A DNA stretch of 64,000 bases, from NCBI GenBank assembly GCA_019359275.1, contig JAHHHP010000005.1:1-64000 (forward strand), given 5' to 3'. The stretch is from Myxacorys chilensis ATA2-1-KO14. Lineage in GTDB: Bacteria; Cyanobacteriota; Cyanobacteriia; Leptolyngbyales; Leptolyngbyaceae. Numbering within the stretch: the stretch's first letter is position 1; each line of letters opens with the position of its first letter. This document shows, piece by piece, positions 19,108 through 28,758 of this stretch. The position numbers and the translations under genes are program-made. The notes under the pieces were generated by a model. The model had not been told where the DNA came from. It saw only the letters and a list, made by a program, of their open reading frames with translations, and made no database searches.

Positions 19108-19761
19108 ATGTCACTCGACTTTCTCTCGCCAGAAGTCATCCAAGAAATTGCTCAGCAGTACGGTTATTGGGCTATTTTTTTCGGGATTTTACTTGAAAAT
19201 TTGGGGTTGCCGATTCCGGGGGAAACGGTCACGATCGTGGGCGGTTTTCTCGCAGGCAGCGATCGTTTAAACTATTGGCTTGTTCTCGGAGATGCGGCGC
19301 TTGGAGCTGCAATCGGGGGCAATTTCGGTTACTGGATCGGTCGGCTTGGTGGATGGGCGTTGTTGCTGAGGCTAGGCAGCATTTTCCGTTTTCAAGAAAC
19401 ACAACTGCAAGAATTAAAGAATCAGTTTACTCAGAATGCAGGAAAAGCGGTTTTTCTAGGTCGCTTTATTGCATTGCTGAGAATTTTCGCTAGTCCACTA
19501 GCGGGAATTGCAGAGATGCCTTACTGGAAGTTCATGCTCTACAACGTGACTGGAGCTATTTCTTGGGCATCAGTGATGGTGACGCTGGCATTTTTTGCGG
19601 GTCAGCTTGTGCCGCTTGAGAAGCTAGTCACGTTGGCCTCTCAGTTTGGTGCAGTGGCGTTACTTCTAGTTGTGGCCTGGATTGCGGTGCCGCTTTGGTT
19701 GGAGTCTCGCAAAGCTAAACAAACGATCGCTGATCCCCCAGTTTCGGGCGACAGCGAGTAG
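19108..19761 (+). CDS. DedA-family membrane protein
   Basis: A 217-residue membrane protein of the DedA (SNARE-associated/VTT) family. It has the N-terminal re-entrant region with ENLGLPIPGETVTIVGG, the GGNFGYWIGRLGG segment, and the conserved basic motif GRFIALLRIFASPLAGIAEMPYWKF with the functional arginines, plus a final hydrophobic helix. DedA proteins support membrane homeostasis, and some flip undecaprenyl phosphate or phospholipids. It stands alone, with 250 bp on the 3' side before argG. Confidence 0.9.
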   Translation: MSLDFLSPEVIQEIAQQYGYWAIFFGILLENLGLPIPGETVTIVGGFLAGSDRLNYWLVLGDAALGAAIGGNFGYWIGRLGGWALLLRLGSIFRFQETQLQELKNQFTQNAGKAVFLGRFIALLRIFASPLAGIAEMPYWKFMLYNVTGAISWASVMVTLAFFAGQLVPLEKLVTLASQFGAVALLLVVAWIAVPLWLESRKAKQTIADPPVSGDSE

Positions 19762-19952
19762 TTCCCAAGTTCTCAAGACTTAGCCATTCGCAGCGGATTT
19801 TGTAACAGATCCACCAGATGCGAGGATGATGTTCGGAGGCACTTTGCTAGGCGCGGAGTGTGGTCAAAAGCGTGTGCTACAGCCGCTATTAATCCCGTTA
19901 TCAGGAAGAGCTGATTGCTTCTGTCCTGATGTCTGTTGACCTAAGACCAAAG

Positions 19953-19980
19953 AGAGGCATACCCTGTGTGGGATGCCTCT
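19953..19980 (-). terminator. hairpin downstream of argG
   Basis: Stem AGAGGCAT-CCC/GGG-ATGCCTCT with a single bulged A and a TGTGT loop, lying 41 bp after the argG stop. On the minus strand it is followed by CTTT, so the T-tract is weak. Confidence 0.6.
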
Positions 19981-20020
19981 GATGAATCAAATCTGAGTTT
20001 ATCTGTTGAGGGTAGAGCGT

Positions 20021-21223
20021 CTACTTACTGAGATTCTGCGACCACACGCGAGTCGGCAAGCCCCAAACGTAAATGAACCCTTCTGCTGCTTTATGGTCGA
20101 ACTTGTCGTCTGAACTGTATGTTGCTAGGTCTGGCGTGTACAGCGAATGAGCCGACCGACGGCCAACAATCGTAGCATTCCCTTTGAACAATTTAATCCG
20201 AACTGATCCCGTGACTCGCTCTTGAGTTTTGGAAATGAACGCATCTAGCGCCTCTTTTAGGGGACTGTACCACAAGCCGTTGTAGACAATCTGAGAGTAG
20301 GTTTCCTCGATCCCACGCTTGTAGTGCATCACATCAGAAGTCAAGGCTAGGCTTTCTAAATCCCGGTGGGCGTGAATTAGCGTCAGCAAGGCAGGTGCTT
20401 CATAAATCTCACGAGATTTGATGCCGACGAGCCGATTTTCAATCATGTCGATGCGTCCGATGCCGTGGTTGCCGGTGCGATCGTTCAGTTGCGTCAGCAA
20501 ATCAATAGGGTTAAGGGGCTGGCCGTCTAGACTAACCGGGATGCCTCGCTCAAATCCAATCTCTATATACTCCGGTTCGTTTGGAGTATCGGCGATCGCT
20601 TTGGTCATTAAGTAAACTTCTTCGAGCGGTTCGGTCATCGGGTCTTCGAGCGGTCCGGCCTCGATACTGCGCCCCAACAAGTTGCGATCGATGCTGTACG
20701 GAGACGACTTTTTGACCGGGGAGGGAATGCCGTACCGCTCGCCGTATGCGATGGTTTCTTCGCGGCTCATGCCCCACTCACGAGCAGGCGCAAGAACTTT
20801 GAGATCGGGATTGAGAGCCGCGATCGACACATCAAATCGGACTTGATCATTTCCTTTTCCGGTGCAGCCGTGTGCTACGGCATCCGCGCCATATTCTTTG
20901 GCAGCATCAACGAGCAGCTTCGCAATTAATGGACGAGCCAGCGCTGTTGAGAGCGGATAGCGATTTTCATAAAGTGCATTGGCTTGAATGGCAGGAAATG
21001 CGTAGTCTTTGACAAAGCTTTGCGTTGCATCTGCGACCAGCGATTGAGACGCACCCGACTTGAGGGCCTTTTCACGAATCGGTTCGAGTTCATCTCCTTG
21101 ACCTAGATCCGCGGCTAAGGTGATCACTTCCTCGACGCCCCATTCTTCTTTTAGGTAGGGGATACAGACCGAGGTATCCACCCCACCTGAATATGCCAGC
21201 ACAACTTTCTTGGCTCGACCCAT
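20021..21223 (-). CDS. argG: argininosuccinate synthase
   Basis: A 400-residue ArgG of normal length. The N-terminal ATP-pyrophosphatase loop AYSGGVDTS lies at about residues 10-18. Further conserved blocks are [13 protein letters not shown], the [20 protein letters not shown] substrate region, [20 protein letters not shown], and the C-terminal tetramerisation helix. It joins citrulline and aspartate in arginine synthesis. ATG 21223 is well supported. Confidence 0.97.
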   Translation of the reverse strand: MGRAKKVVLAYSGGVDTSVCIPYLKEEWGVEEVITLAADLGQGDELEPIREKALKSGASQSLVADATQSFVKDYAFPAIQANALYENRYPLSTALARPLIAKLLVDAAKEYGADAVAHGCTGKGNDQVRFDVSIAALNPDLKVLAPAREWGMSREETIAYGERYGIPSPVKKSSPYSIDRNLLGRSIEAGPLEDPMTEPLEEVYLMTKAIADTPNEPEYIEIGFERGIPVSLDGQPLNPIDLLTQLNDRTGNHGIGRIDMIENRLVGIKSREIYEAPALLTLIHAHRDLESLALTSDVMHYKRGIEETYSQIVYNGLWYSPLKEALDAFISKTQERVTGSVRIKLFKGNATIVGRRSAHSLYTPDLATYSSDDKFDHKAAEGFIYVWGLPTRVWSQNLSK

Positions 21224-21402
21224 GACGTTTCCTCGGTTTGATTAGAACAACAAGCTTATAATTATGCAGCTAATTGTTGATTTCAACCGTTAGGAGATGC
21301 ACAGAATTAAACCTAGTAGGGATGATAAGCGGTTGAAATTTGTTCATGAACCCGAAGTGGAACTGAGTTTGACGTTGGGCGTCTGTTAAAGAGGACCATA
21401 CC

Positions 21403-21469
21403 TTGATTGAGCTAAAACACTTTGATTGAGCTAAAACTTGATTGAGCTAAAACTTGATTGAGCTAAAAC
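21403..21469. repeat. four near-tandem copies of a 16-bp unit
   Basis: The unit TTGATTGAGCTAAAAC occurs exactly at 21403-21418, 21422-21437, 21438-21453 and 21454-21469. The last three are directly abutting and the array ends 4 bp before the ATG of the glycosyltransferase. It occupies the place of the ribosome binding site and probably the leader. Confidence 0.95.
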
Positions 21470-21473
21470 CGAG

Positions 21474-22430
21474 ATGAAACCAATGGCGCTTGAGAGGAAA
21501 GCCGTGTACTTCAGTGTTGTTATTCCCACGTATAACCGCAAACCGATTTTGGAAAAGTGCTTGCGATCGCTAGAAGACCAAGTATCAAGTCCGCTGTTTT
21601 CGGCGTACGAAGTCGTCGTCGTAGATGACGGTTCGAGCGATGGCACAGTCGATTGGCTCAAATCAGATCCGTTTCCTCACGTTCGGTTGATTTGCCAAGC
21701 GCATTTAGGACCGTCTGCGGCTCGGAATCGCGGTGTTGAAGAAGCAAACGGCGACACGATTATTTTTATTGATAGCGACCTAGTGGTGACAGATATTTTT
21801 CTCAAGTCCCACGCTGAAGCGCTGATTCAGGGTCAACACGACTTGGGTAGCGATCACTTGTTTACCTACGGACGGGTGATTAATACCTGTAATTTTGAGC
21901 GTCCGACATCAGAGCCTTACAAGGTAACGGATTTTTCGGCGGCGTACTTTGCCACGGGAAACGTTGCGATCGCGCGTCATTGGCTGATTGAAGCTGGACT
22001 GTTTGATACCGAATTTCAACTCTATGGCTGGGAAGATCTCGAACTTGGCGTTCGGCTCAAAAAACTCGGACTCCAATTAATCAAATGCCCTGATGCAGCC
22101 GGATATCACTGGCATCCAGCGTTCTCGTTAGATCAGATTCCAAGCTTGATTGACAAAGAAATTCAACGCGGTCGAATGGGAGTTTTGTTCTACCAAAAGC
22201 ATCCAACATGGGACGTGAAAATGATGATTCAGATGACGTGGATTCATCGCACGCTATGGGGATTGCTGACGCTGGGTGGATTGCTCAACGAACAAACAAT
22301 GGCTCCGCTACTGCGGTGGCTGATTCAACAGGGCAAACCGCAATTAGCGTTAGAAGTCGCTCGAATTTTCCTCAATTGGTACAACGTCAAAGGCGTTTAT
22401 GCTGCCTATGCTGACGCTCAGAAGAATTAG
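21474..22430 (+). CDS. family 2 glycosyltransferase
   Basis: A 318-residue GT-A glycosyltransferase. It has the N-terminal SVVIPTYNRKPILEKCL, the nucleotide-binding VVVDDGSSDGT, the DXD-type FIDSDLVV near residue 100, and the later acceptor-side WEDLELGVRLKKLG motif typical of GT2 enzymes. It has no membrane anchor and likely works at the inner face of the membrane on cell-surface glycans. It lies upstream of, but not in one operon with, galE, the sugar transferase and the Wzc-like kinase. Start ATG 21474; ATG 21483 is an alternative. There is no clear ribosome binding site because of the repeat array in front. Confidence 0.85.
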   Translation: MKPMALERKAVYFSVVIPTYNRKPILEKCLRSLEDQVSSPLFSAYEVVVVDDGSSDGTVDWLKSDPFPHVRLICQAHLGPSAARNRGVEEANGDTIIFIDSDLVVTDIFLKSHAEALIQGQHDLGSDHLFTYGRVINTCNFERPTSEPYKVTDFSAAYFATGNVAIARHWLIEAGLFDTEFQLYGWEDLELGVRLKKLGLQLIKCPDAAGYHWHPAFSLDQIPSLIDKEIQRGRMGVLFYQKHPTWDVKMMIQMTWIHRTLWGLLTLGGLLNEQTMAPLLRWLIQQGKPQLALEVARIFLNWYNVKGVYAAYADAQKN

Positions 22431-22458
22431 ATTATCGTAATTCTCCACGTTCAACTTT

Positions 22459-22863
22459 ATGCCAAATCGATATTCTCTAGTGACGATCGCTCTAGTTTCC
22501 TGGACAATTTTTGGGACGCTTATCCTAGCACCCGGCGCGCATTTCATTCTCGGTTACGGGCTGATCCAAAACGCGATCGCGGTTGGAGCCTGTTTTGGGG
22601 CCATCATCGGGTTGGTTGTTGGAATAATTGGAGTTTCTCCTCTCATCAGTGCCAATCGGGTTTCAGCCTTTCGCTGGGTACTATTTGGTTCAATGATTGG
22701 AGCCGTGATTGGAGCCGTTGCTCTACTCTGGATTGGTGGTTTTCCGAGGAGATCGCAAGCTGACCTGTCACTCGTGTTTTTAGCGCCAGCGAGTCTAGTT
22801 GTAGGTGCTGCTTGTGGGATAATTTGTGCTGGAGTACTGTGGCGCAATCAGCGATCGCACTGA
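22459..22863 (+). CDS. small membrane protein, unknown function
   Basis: A 134-residue hydrophobic protein with four predicted transmembrane helices (about residues 8-28, 36-58, 70-92, 103-126) rich in Gly, Ala and Ile. Loops are short and there are no catalytic motifs. It follows the glycosyltransferase by 28 bp, so the two may be co-transcribed. I do not recognise a family. Confidence 0.7.
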   Translation: MPNRYSLVTIALVSWTIFGTLILAPGAHFILGYGLIQNAIAVGACFGAIIGLVVGIIGVSPLISANRVSAFRWVLFGSMIGAVIGAVALLWIGGFPRRSQADLSLVFLAPASLVVGAACGIICAGVLWRNQRSH

Positions 22864-22927
22864 CGCGGGTTCAATCGCTAAACGTCCTCCAAAACGTTAA
22901 ACTAGATTCTCCACACCTCTGCTTTCC

Positions 22928-23776
22928 ATGCCTCAACTCGTTGCCACCTTCTACAAATTCGTGCGGCTCACGGATTACGCTGAAAAACGAGAGCCTCTAC
23001 TGACGTACTGTTTGGAGCAGGGGTTGAAAGGAACCATTTTGTTAGCAGAAGAAGGCATTAACGGCACGATCGCAGGCGATGCTACTGCCGTTCATAACCT
23101 GCTTGCCGTTCTAAAAACCGATTCGCATTTAGCAGATCTAGAACACAAAGAATCAATCACCCAGTCTTCCACTTTCGATCGGATGAAGGTGAAGCTGAAA
23201 AAAGAAATTGTCACTCTCGGAATGCCAGAGATTGATCCCAGTCAGGGAACCGGAACCTATGTCAAGCCACAGGAGTGGAACGCCCTACTTTCCGACCCGG
23301 ATGTAACCGTGATTGATGTTCGGAATGCTTTTGAGGTGAGTGTCGGCACATTCAAGCGATCCTTTGGAGCTTCGTGCAGCGAATCGCACAATCCTCAAAC
23401 CGACTCGTTTCGGCAATTTCCGGAGTACGTAAATCAGCTCGATCCGCAGCAACACCCGAAGGTCGCTATGTTCTGCACGGGTGGCATTCGGTGTGAGAAA
23501 GCATCCGCGCTCATGCTAGCTCAGGGATTTGAACAGGTCTATCACCTGAAAGGCGGCATCCTCAGCTATCTAGAAGCCGTCCCAGCCGAAGAAAGCCTTT
23601 GGCAAGGAGAATGTTTTGTTTTCGATCAGCGCGTTGCCGTGACCCAAGGCATGGAAGACGGCATCGAAGACGGCTCTTATGCCATGTGTCGTGCCTGCGG
23701 ACATCCCCTTTCCCCCGCCGAGCAAACCACCGAATATCAAGCTGGAATTGCTTGTCCCTACTGTGCTAATTCGTAA
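22928..23776 (+). CDS. trhO: oxygen-dependent tRNA uridine(34) hydroxylase (rhodanese family)
   Basis: A 282-residue TrhO/YceA-type protein. It has the N-terminal domain with EGINGTIAG and the central rhodanese domain (about residues 115-215) with VIDVRNAFEVSVG. The active loop is CTGGIRCEKAS, with Cys at the catalytic position. A C-terminal Zn-ribbon-like segment follows (CRACGHP...CPYC). In E. coli and B. subtilis this family hydroxylates U34 of tRNAs using O2. The 3' end overlaps the convergent galE by 19 bp. Confidence 0.93.
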   Translation: MPQLVATFYKFVRLTDYAEKREPLLTYCLEQGLKGTILLAEEGINGTIAGDATAVHNLLAVLKTDSHLADLEHKESITQSSTFDRMKVKLKKEIVTLGMPEIDPSQGTGTYVKPQEWNALLSDPDVTVIDVRNAFEVSVGTFKRSFGASCSESHNPQTDSFRQFPEYVNQLDPQQHPKVAMFCTGGIRCEKASALMLAQGFEQVYHLKGGILSYLEAVPAEESLWQGECFVFDQRVAVTQGMEDGIEDGSYAMCRACGHPLSPAEQTTEYQAGIACPYCANS

Positions 23777-24891
23777 TTGATTGCGGGAGACGACCGATAG
23801 CTTAGCTCTATGTCGTCAGCGTCGGGCATAACGGCAAGAGAATCGGGAGCGGTTAATATCAGAGGTTGGTGCAGACGCTTTGCGATCGCGCCCACTAACG
23901 GATGCTTCCTAAGCTGATTGTCGCGGCGCAATTCCCATCGCAAAGCAGAGCGCACGATCGTATCTAAATCATCAAACTGCGGTTGCCACTTCAAAATCTG
24001 ACGAATCTTATTCGCGCAGGCTTTGACACACGCCGGATCGCCCGGACGCCGCTCTGTCTCAATTACCGAGAAATTGCTGCCCGAAATTGCCTTCACCCGA
24101 TCGATCACCTGCCGAACGCTATATCCCTGACCGTAGCCACAGTTTAGAATTTGGCTTGGCTGTTCCGCTTCGAGATATGTGAGAGCGGCTAGATGGGCTG
24201 AGGCCAAATCTTCGACATGAATGTAGTCTCGAATGCCCGTGCCATCGGACGTTGGAAAGTCAGTTCCAAAAATGCGCACACCTGGTTTACGGCTAAGGGC
24301 AGCATCGCACGCTACGCGAATTAAATGAGTTGCATTGGCAGAGAGTTGCCCAATGCGTCCGCCAGGGTCGGCTCCTGCCACGTTGAAGTAGCGCAAAATC
24401 ACATAGCGTAATCGAGATGCATTGGCCGCGTCTTGAATGAGCCATTCACTCATCAATTTTGAGCGTCCGTAAGGATTGATTGGCGCGGTCGGGCAACCTT
24501 CGGTGACAGGCGTGAGTCCAGGTTCTCCATACACGGCGGCAGTACTAGAAAAAATCAATTTATCAATGCCAAAGGCATCACAGCAGCGCAAAAGATTCAA
24601 TGTGTTGCGCGTGTTGTTGGCGTAATAGTCTAGAGGATTGACGACCGATTCTGGAGCGATCAAACTAGCCGCAAAATGTAAGACAGCATCAAATTGATGA
24701 CGAGCGAACGTTTGATACAGTCGATCGAGATCGGCTAAATCGCCAACGATTAATTTTCCAAACAACACCGACGAGGCAACCCCGGTCGAACAGTTGTCGT
24801 ACACTACGACCTCATAGCCCGCCTCGCCCAGTTGTCGCACCACATGCGAACCGATATAGCCCGCCCCGCCCGTGACCAATACTTTCTTCAT
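23758..24891 (-). CDS. galE: UDP-glucose 4-epimerase
   Basis: A 377-residue short-chain dehydrogenase. It has the NAD loop TGGAGYIGSH at residues 6-15, then FAASLIAPESV, the catalytic SSTAAVYGE and YGRSK (Tyr-x3-Lys), and the RYFNVAGADPGGRIG substrate region. It interconverts UDP-glucose and UDP-galactose for surface glycans. ATG 24891 is chosen because the Rossmann strand starts at once and the ATG overlaps the stop of the upstream sugar transferase (ATGA). The protein is about 40 residues longer than usual, with a C-terminal tail (from about RHQ...LILTAPDS) of unknown role. Confidence 0.93.
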   Translation of the reverse strand: MKKVLVTGGAGYIGSHVVRQLGEAGYEVVVYDNCSTGVASSVLFGKLIVGDLADLDRLYQTFARHQFDAVLHFAASLIAPESVVNPLDYYANNTRNTLNLLRCCDAFGIDKLIFSSTAAVYGEPGLTPVTEGCPTAPINPYGRSKLMSEWLIQDAANASRLRYVILRYFNVAGADPGGRIGQLSANATHLIRVACDAALSRKPGVRIFGTDFPTSDGTGIRDYIHVEDLASAHLAALTYLEAEQPSQILNCGYGQGYSVRQVIDRVKAISGSNFSVIETERRPGDPACVKACANKIRQILKWQPQFDDLDTIVRSALRWELRRDNQLRKHPLVGAIAKRLHQPLILTAPDSLAVMPDADDIELSYRSSPAINYELAQ

Positions 24892-25958
24892 CTGCCCTTG
24901 CCTTGTAAAATAACTTGAACGGTTCTCACTGCGATCGCAACATCCAACCAAATAGAATAGTTTTTGATGTAGTAAAGGTCATACGCCACCTTTTCGTAAG
25001 CATCCTCAACCGATGCTCCATACGGATACATCACTTGTGCCCAGCCCGTGATGCCTGGTTTGACGCAGTAGCGCAACTGGTAATGAGGAATTGTTTGAGC
25101 CAGTTGAGCATCAAATTCAGGACGCTCTGGGCGCGGCCCAATGAGGCTCATGTCTCCCCGCAACACATTCCAGAGTTGTGGCAGTTCATCAATTCGGGTC
25201 GATCGCATCCAGCGACCGACTCGCGTTATCCGAGAGTCGCCTTCCTGCGCCCACTGTGCGCCTAGCGTCTCAGCATCCTCACGCATTGAGCGAAACTTAT
25301 ACACCCGAAAAGGAACCTGATTCAGGCCGGTTCGGATTTGGCTATAAAAAATTGAACCTGGACTGTCTAATTTGATTAGCGTCGCAGCAATGAACATGAT
25401 CGGAGCAGTAGCCACTAGTAACGATATCGATGCTAATAGGTCGACCAATCGTTTTAGATGCTGAACTAAGCCGTTAGAAACCAAGGCTAGATTGAAGTTT
25501 AAAGCAAACCACGCGGGCGTTAAATAAACAGATGGTAGTTTTAAGTAAAACGCTTCGTAGAATCCTGGTAAATCGCAGATTGGAACGCCTTGCAACCGAA
25601 GTTGTATCAATCGTCTTGATTGATGCTCAGTTAACTCAGACGGTTGAGTAACAATCACCCCTGACCACACCTTAGACAGGTCTTCGGTTGAGCAGGACTG
25701 GTGAGTGAGCGTCGTAATTGTGGGCGGTGGTGATGCGCTCTGTAAGGCTTTCTCTACTTTAGCAACAGCGTCGTCAACAACAGGATCGTCTGACCCTAAC
25801 ACTAACCACTGCGGCGACAGAGAGAGAACCCGCGCTCTTCGAGACTTCGCAAAGCGAATTCCTTTCGAGTGTGGCAGAACCGATCCTTCGGAGCTTGGCG
25901 GAGCCAATCGCGAATTTGTAATACTGAGAGAACGAATACTATTTATTGACATTGGCAT
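24888..25958 (-). CDS. initiating sugar transferase (exopolysaccharide, WcaJ type)
   Basis: A 356-residue bacterial sugar transferase. The C-terminal half holds one transmembrane helix (LLASISLLVATAPIMFIAATLI) and the catalytic block with YKFRSM, GRWMRSTRIDELPQLWNVLRGDMSLIGPRPE and the KPGITGWAQV motif. It should load a sugar phosphate onto undecaprenyl phosphate at the cytoplasmic membrane to start a polysaccharide repeat unit. The N-terminal part is poorly conserved and includes an apparent repeat-derived stretch (LAPPSSEGS). It overlaps galE by four bases, so the two are one operon. Confidence 0.9.
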   Translation of the reverse strand: MPMSINSIRSLSITNSRLAPPSSEGSVLPHSKGIRFAKSRRARVLSLSPQWLVLGSDDPVVDDAVAKVEKALQSASPPPTITTLTHQSCSTEDLSKVWSGVIVTQPSELTEHQSRRLIQLRLQGVPICDLPGFYEAFYLKLPSVYLTPAWFALNFNLALVSNGLVQHLKRLVDLLASISLLVATAPIMFIAATLIKLDSPGSIFYSQIRTGLNQVPFRVYKFRSMREDAETLGAQWAQEGDSRITRVGRWMRSTRIDELPQLWNVLRGDMSLIGPRPERPEFDAQLAQTIPHYQLRYCVKPGITGWAQVMYPYGASVEDAYEKVAYDLYYIKNYSIWLDVAIAVRTVQVILQGKGR

Positions 25959-26131
25959 CGCCGACCTGCAAAAAATACGGAGACAACCGAATTAGTACCT
26001 AGGATGCCCTGAAACTTGAAAACCTCACCTTACTGTTGAAAATTCTGCGTAAGAATAGTAATTCTACTGAGTCAGCTAAAATCACTTCAGAAGTTACACG
26101 GATGCTCAGTAAAGCCTGTTAAAGCACAGTC

Positions 26132-28354
26132 ATGGGGAAACTAAGTATCCTCTCTATCGTGACTGAGCTTGCCATGCAATCGACTCGCGCTGACCAAGAT
26201 TCGGTGAATGTTCAACAGTACTGGCAGATCCTAAGGCGACGATGGCTGCCTGCCTCTCTGTTAATGGGGTCTGTGTTTGCGTTAACAACGGCTTTTACGC
26301 TGCTGCAAAAGCCGACTTACGAAGGCGAGGGAAAGCTCCTGTTTAATAAAACAAGCCGAGTGTCATCGCTAACGAGCCTCAGCGAGAAAGCCGGTGAACT
26401 GAGCGGCTTAACCCAGTTAAGTAATCCACTTGATACCGAAGCAGAAGTCATTCGATCGCAGCCGCTTGCTAGAAAAGCGATCGCAGAACTGCGCCTCAAC
26501 GATCGCCAGGGAGAACCGCTTTCGATCGAGGAGTTTCTCAAAAAACTGAAAGTAAAAAGCGTTCGTGGAACCGATATTCTCGGAATTTCTTATCGCAGCA
26601 CTGATGCCAAAGAAGCGGCTGACGTGGTTAATTTTCTCGTTCAGACGTATTTAGAGAACAACATCCGCAACAATCGGGCTGAAGCCACTGCCGCACGAGA
26701 ATTCATTACAAAACAACTGCCCGAAGTCGAGGCGAGAGTTTCACAAACTGAATTGTTGCTGCGGCGCTTTAAAGAGCAAAACCGAGTCGTCGCCCTAGGA
26801 GAAGAGGCAAAGGTCGCAGTAGAAGGATTGAAAGAGATTTCAGATGAGATTACCAAGGCAAAAGCCGAATTTGCAGACGCGAACTCGCGATCAATTCTGC
26901 TGCAAGGTCAATTGGGCTTTACTGCCTCTCAAGCAACGGCTCTAACGGCATTGAGCCAGTCGAATTCGGTGCAGCGGGTGCTGTTAGAGTACCGACAAGT
27001 TCAAGATAAATTAGCGGTGGAACGGACTCGCTACACCCCCAGTCATCCTGAAATTGTGAACTTGAGAGCCAAAGAGGAGGCACTGCGATCGCAACTCAAC
27101 ACCCGAATCGCTCAAACGTTAGGAACGCCCGAAGCTGTACCCGATCAAAACCTGGAATTGGGAGCGCTAAGGCAAACGCTCACCTCAGACTTACTGAAAG
27201 TTCAAGCTGAGCGGCAAGGACTGCGCGATCGCGTTTCGGTGTTAACGACCGCTTTAGCAACGGATCAAAAACGAGCCGACCAATTGCCTCGGCTAGAGCA
27301 GCAGCAGGGAGAATTGCAGCGCCAAGTAGAAGTAGCGCGGTCGACCTACGAGCAGTTGCTTAAACGCCTGCAAGAAGTGCAGGTGATTGAAAATCAGAAT
27401 GTCGGCAATGCTCGGATTGTCTCAGCCGCGTCTGTTCCTGACAAACCTGTTGCGCCTCGCATCTTGCTCAATCTGCTGCTGGGTGGTTTTGTAGGCGTGA
27501 TGCTAGGGTTTATGGCCGCACTCTTGCTAGAAGCGATCGATAAGTCTGTGAAGACCGTCGAAGAGGCAAAACGGTTCTTAGACTATCCGTTACTAGGAAC
27601 AATTCCTCAACTAGAACAGAAACCGAATAAAGAAATTGATTCGTCAGTTTTACCCGTGCGAGATAATCCTCATTCTCCCGCGAGTGCAGCGTTTGAAATG
27701 CTAGAGACAACGCTAGGGTTTACGCTAACAGACAAATCGTTGAAAATGATTACGGTGACAAGCGCATTGCCTACAGAAGGGAAATCATTTGTTGCAGCAA
27801 ATCTAGCAGTGGCAACAGCGCAGATGGGGAAACGAGTCTTACTGATTGATGCGGATATGCGGCGTCCGACGCAGCATCATATCTGGAATCTGACCAATCT
27901 AAAAGGACTCAGCGATATACTAGTGGGTCAGGCAAATAGTCAGACAAGCGCTCAGGAAGTGTTGGTCAACTTGGATGTGTTAACCGCAGGTACGATTCCA
28001 CCTAACCCAATGGCACTTTTGAACTCTAAGCAAATCGCAGATACCTTAGAAGAAATCCGGGATGAGTATGACTTCATCATCATTGATACACCCCCGATCG
28101 CGCTGACGGCAGATGGTTTAACCTTGGGTAAATTAGCCGATGGCGTATTATTAGTAATTCGTCCAGGAGTGGTTAACTCAGATGCTATTCACACGATGAC
28201 ATCGCTATTCTCGCAAGCGTCTTCTCACGTGTTGGGAATTGTTGCTAATGGCATTACTTCTAAAAATGAATCTGGCAGCTACTACAACCGCGATCGCTAC
28301 TACGGTAATTCCCCTCACACTGGAAAGAAGGGGATCAAAGCGGTCTTCAAATAG
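26132..28354 (+). CDS. polysaccharide co-polymerase and tyrosine autokinase (Wzc-like)
   Basis: A 740-residue PCP-2a protein. It has an N-terminal transmembrane helix (about residues 36-55) and the Wzz domain. A long periplasmic coiled coil follows, then a second transmembrane helix with a preceding PDKPVAPRI motif. The cytoplasmic BY-kinase has Walker A TEGKSFVAANLA, Walker A' LLIDADMRRP and Walker B IIIDTPP. A Tyr-rich C-terminus (SYYNRDRYYGNS) provides the autophosphorylation cluster. It controls chain length and export of surface polysaccharide. It is divergent from the sugar transferase/galE operon. ATG 26174 (MQSTRADQ) is a plausible alternative start. Confidence 0.92.
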   Translation: MGKLSILSIVTELAMQSTRADQDSVNVQQYWQILRRRWLPASLLMGSVFALTTAFTLLQKPTYEGEGKLLFNKTSRVSSLTSLSEKAGELSGLTQLSNPLDTEAEVIRSQPLARKAIAELRLNDRQGEPLSIEEFLKKLKVKSVRGTDILGISYRSTDAKEAADVVNFLVQTYLENNIRNNRAEATAAREFITKQLPEVEARVSQTELLLRRFKEQNRVVALGEEAKVAVEGLKEISDEITKAKAEFADANSRSILLQGQLGFTASQATALTALSQSNSVQRVLLEYRQVQDKLAVERTRYTPSHPEIVNLRAKEEALRSQLNTRIAQTLGTPEAVPDQNLELGALRQTLTSDLLKVQAERQGLRDRVSVLTTALATDQKRADQLPRLEQQQGELQRQVEVARSTYEQLLKRLQEVQVIENQNVGNARIVSAASVPDKPVAPRILLNLLLGGFVGVMLGFMAALLLEAIDKSVKTVEEAKRFLDYPLLGTIPQLEQKPNKEIDSSVLPVRDNPHSPASAAFEMLETTLGFTLTDKSLKMITVTSALPTEGKSFVAANLAVATAQMGKRVLLIDADMRRPTQHHIWNLTNLKGLSDILVGQANSQTSAQEVLVNLDVLTAGTIPPNPMALLNSKQIADTLEEIRDEYDFIIIDTPPIALTADGLTLGKLADGVLLVIRPGVVNSDAIHTMTSLFSQASSHVLGIVANGITSKNESGSYYNRDRYYGNSPHTGKKGIKAVFK

Positions 28355-28758
28355 CTTGTCGAGATAGGATGATCAAGAAAGAGTTAGCGGCTAGGGGTTC
28401 GTCTGATTTGTTAGGCATCGAAACCTTTTCCCTAGTCGCTAACTAGCAACTGCTCGAACAGTTCCACCATAGGTTAGAGAAGAACGAACTGACAGTACCC
28501 GAACGGGTGAGTTTAAGCTGGAGCTTAATGTTTAGAAATGATAAGAGCAACGCGTTTCATTCTAGAGACTTCGGAGTTTAATCTCGGAGCCTAATGTTTA
28601 GAAATAATAAGAGTAATACGTTTCATTCTAGAGACTGACGATATAACGTCAATTGCAAGAAACACTAGAGTTAGATCACAACTGACAATAGCTATGATCT
28701 AGCTTTTACAAGCAATTTGATGGCGAGTTGTCGATTGCAAATTAATGGGAATTCAGTT
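28355..28758. other. intergenic region with a long direct repeat
   Basis: No gene found. It carries two 50-bp direct copies described separately (28521-28570 and 28587-28636) between the kinase gene and the small protein at 28759. The region upstream of the small protein probably contains its promoter. Confidence 0.6.
28521..28636. repeat. imperfect 50-bp direct repeat
   Basis: Two copies, 28521-28570 and 28587-28636, with a 66-bp period. They differ at five positions, all transitions. Both contain TAATGTTTAGAAAT and end in TTTCATTCTAGAGACT. Confidence 0.95.
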
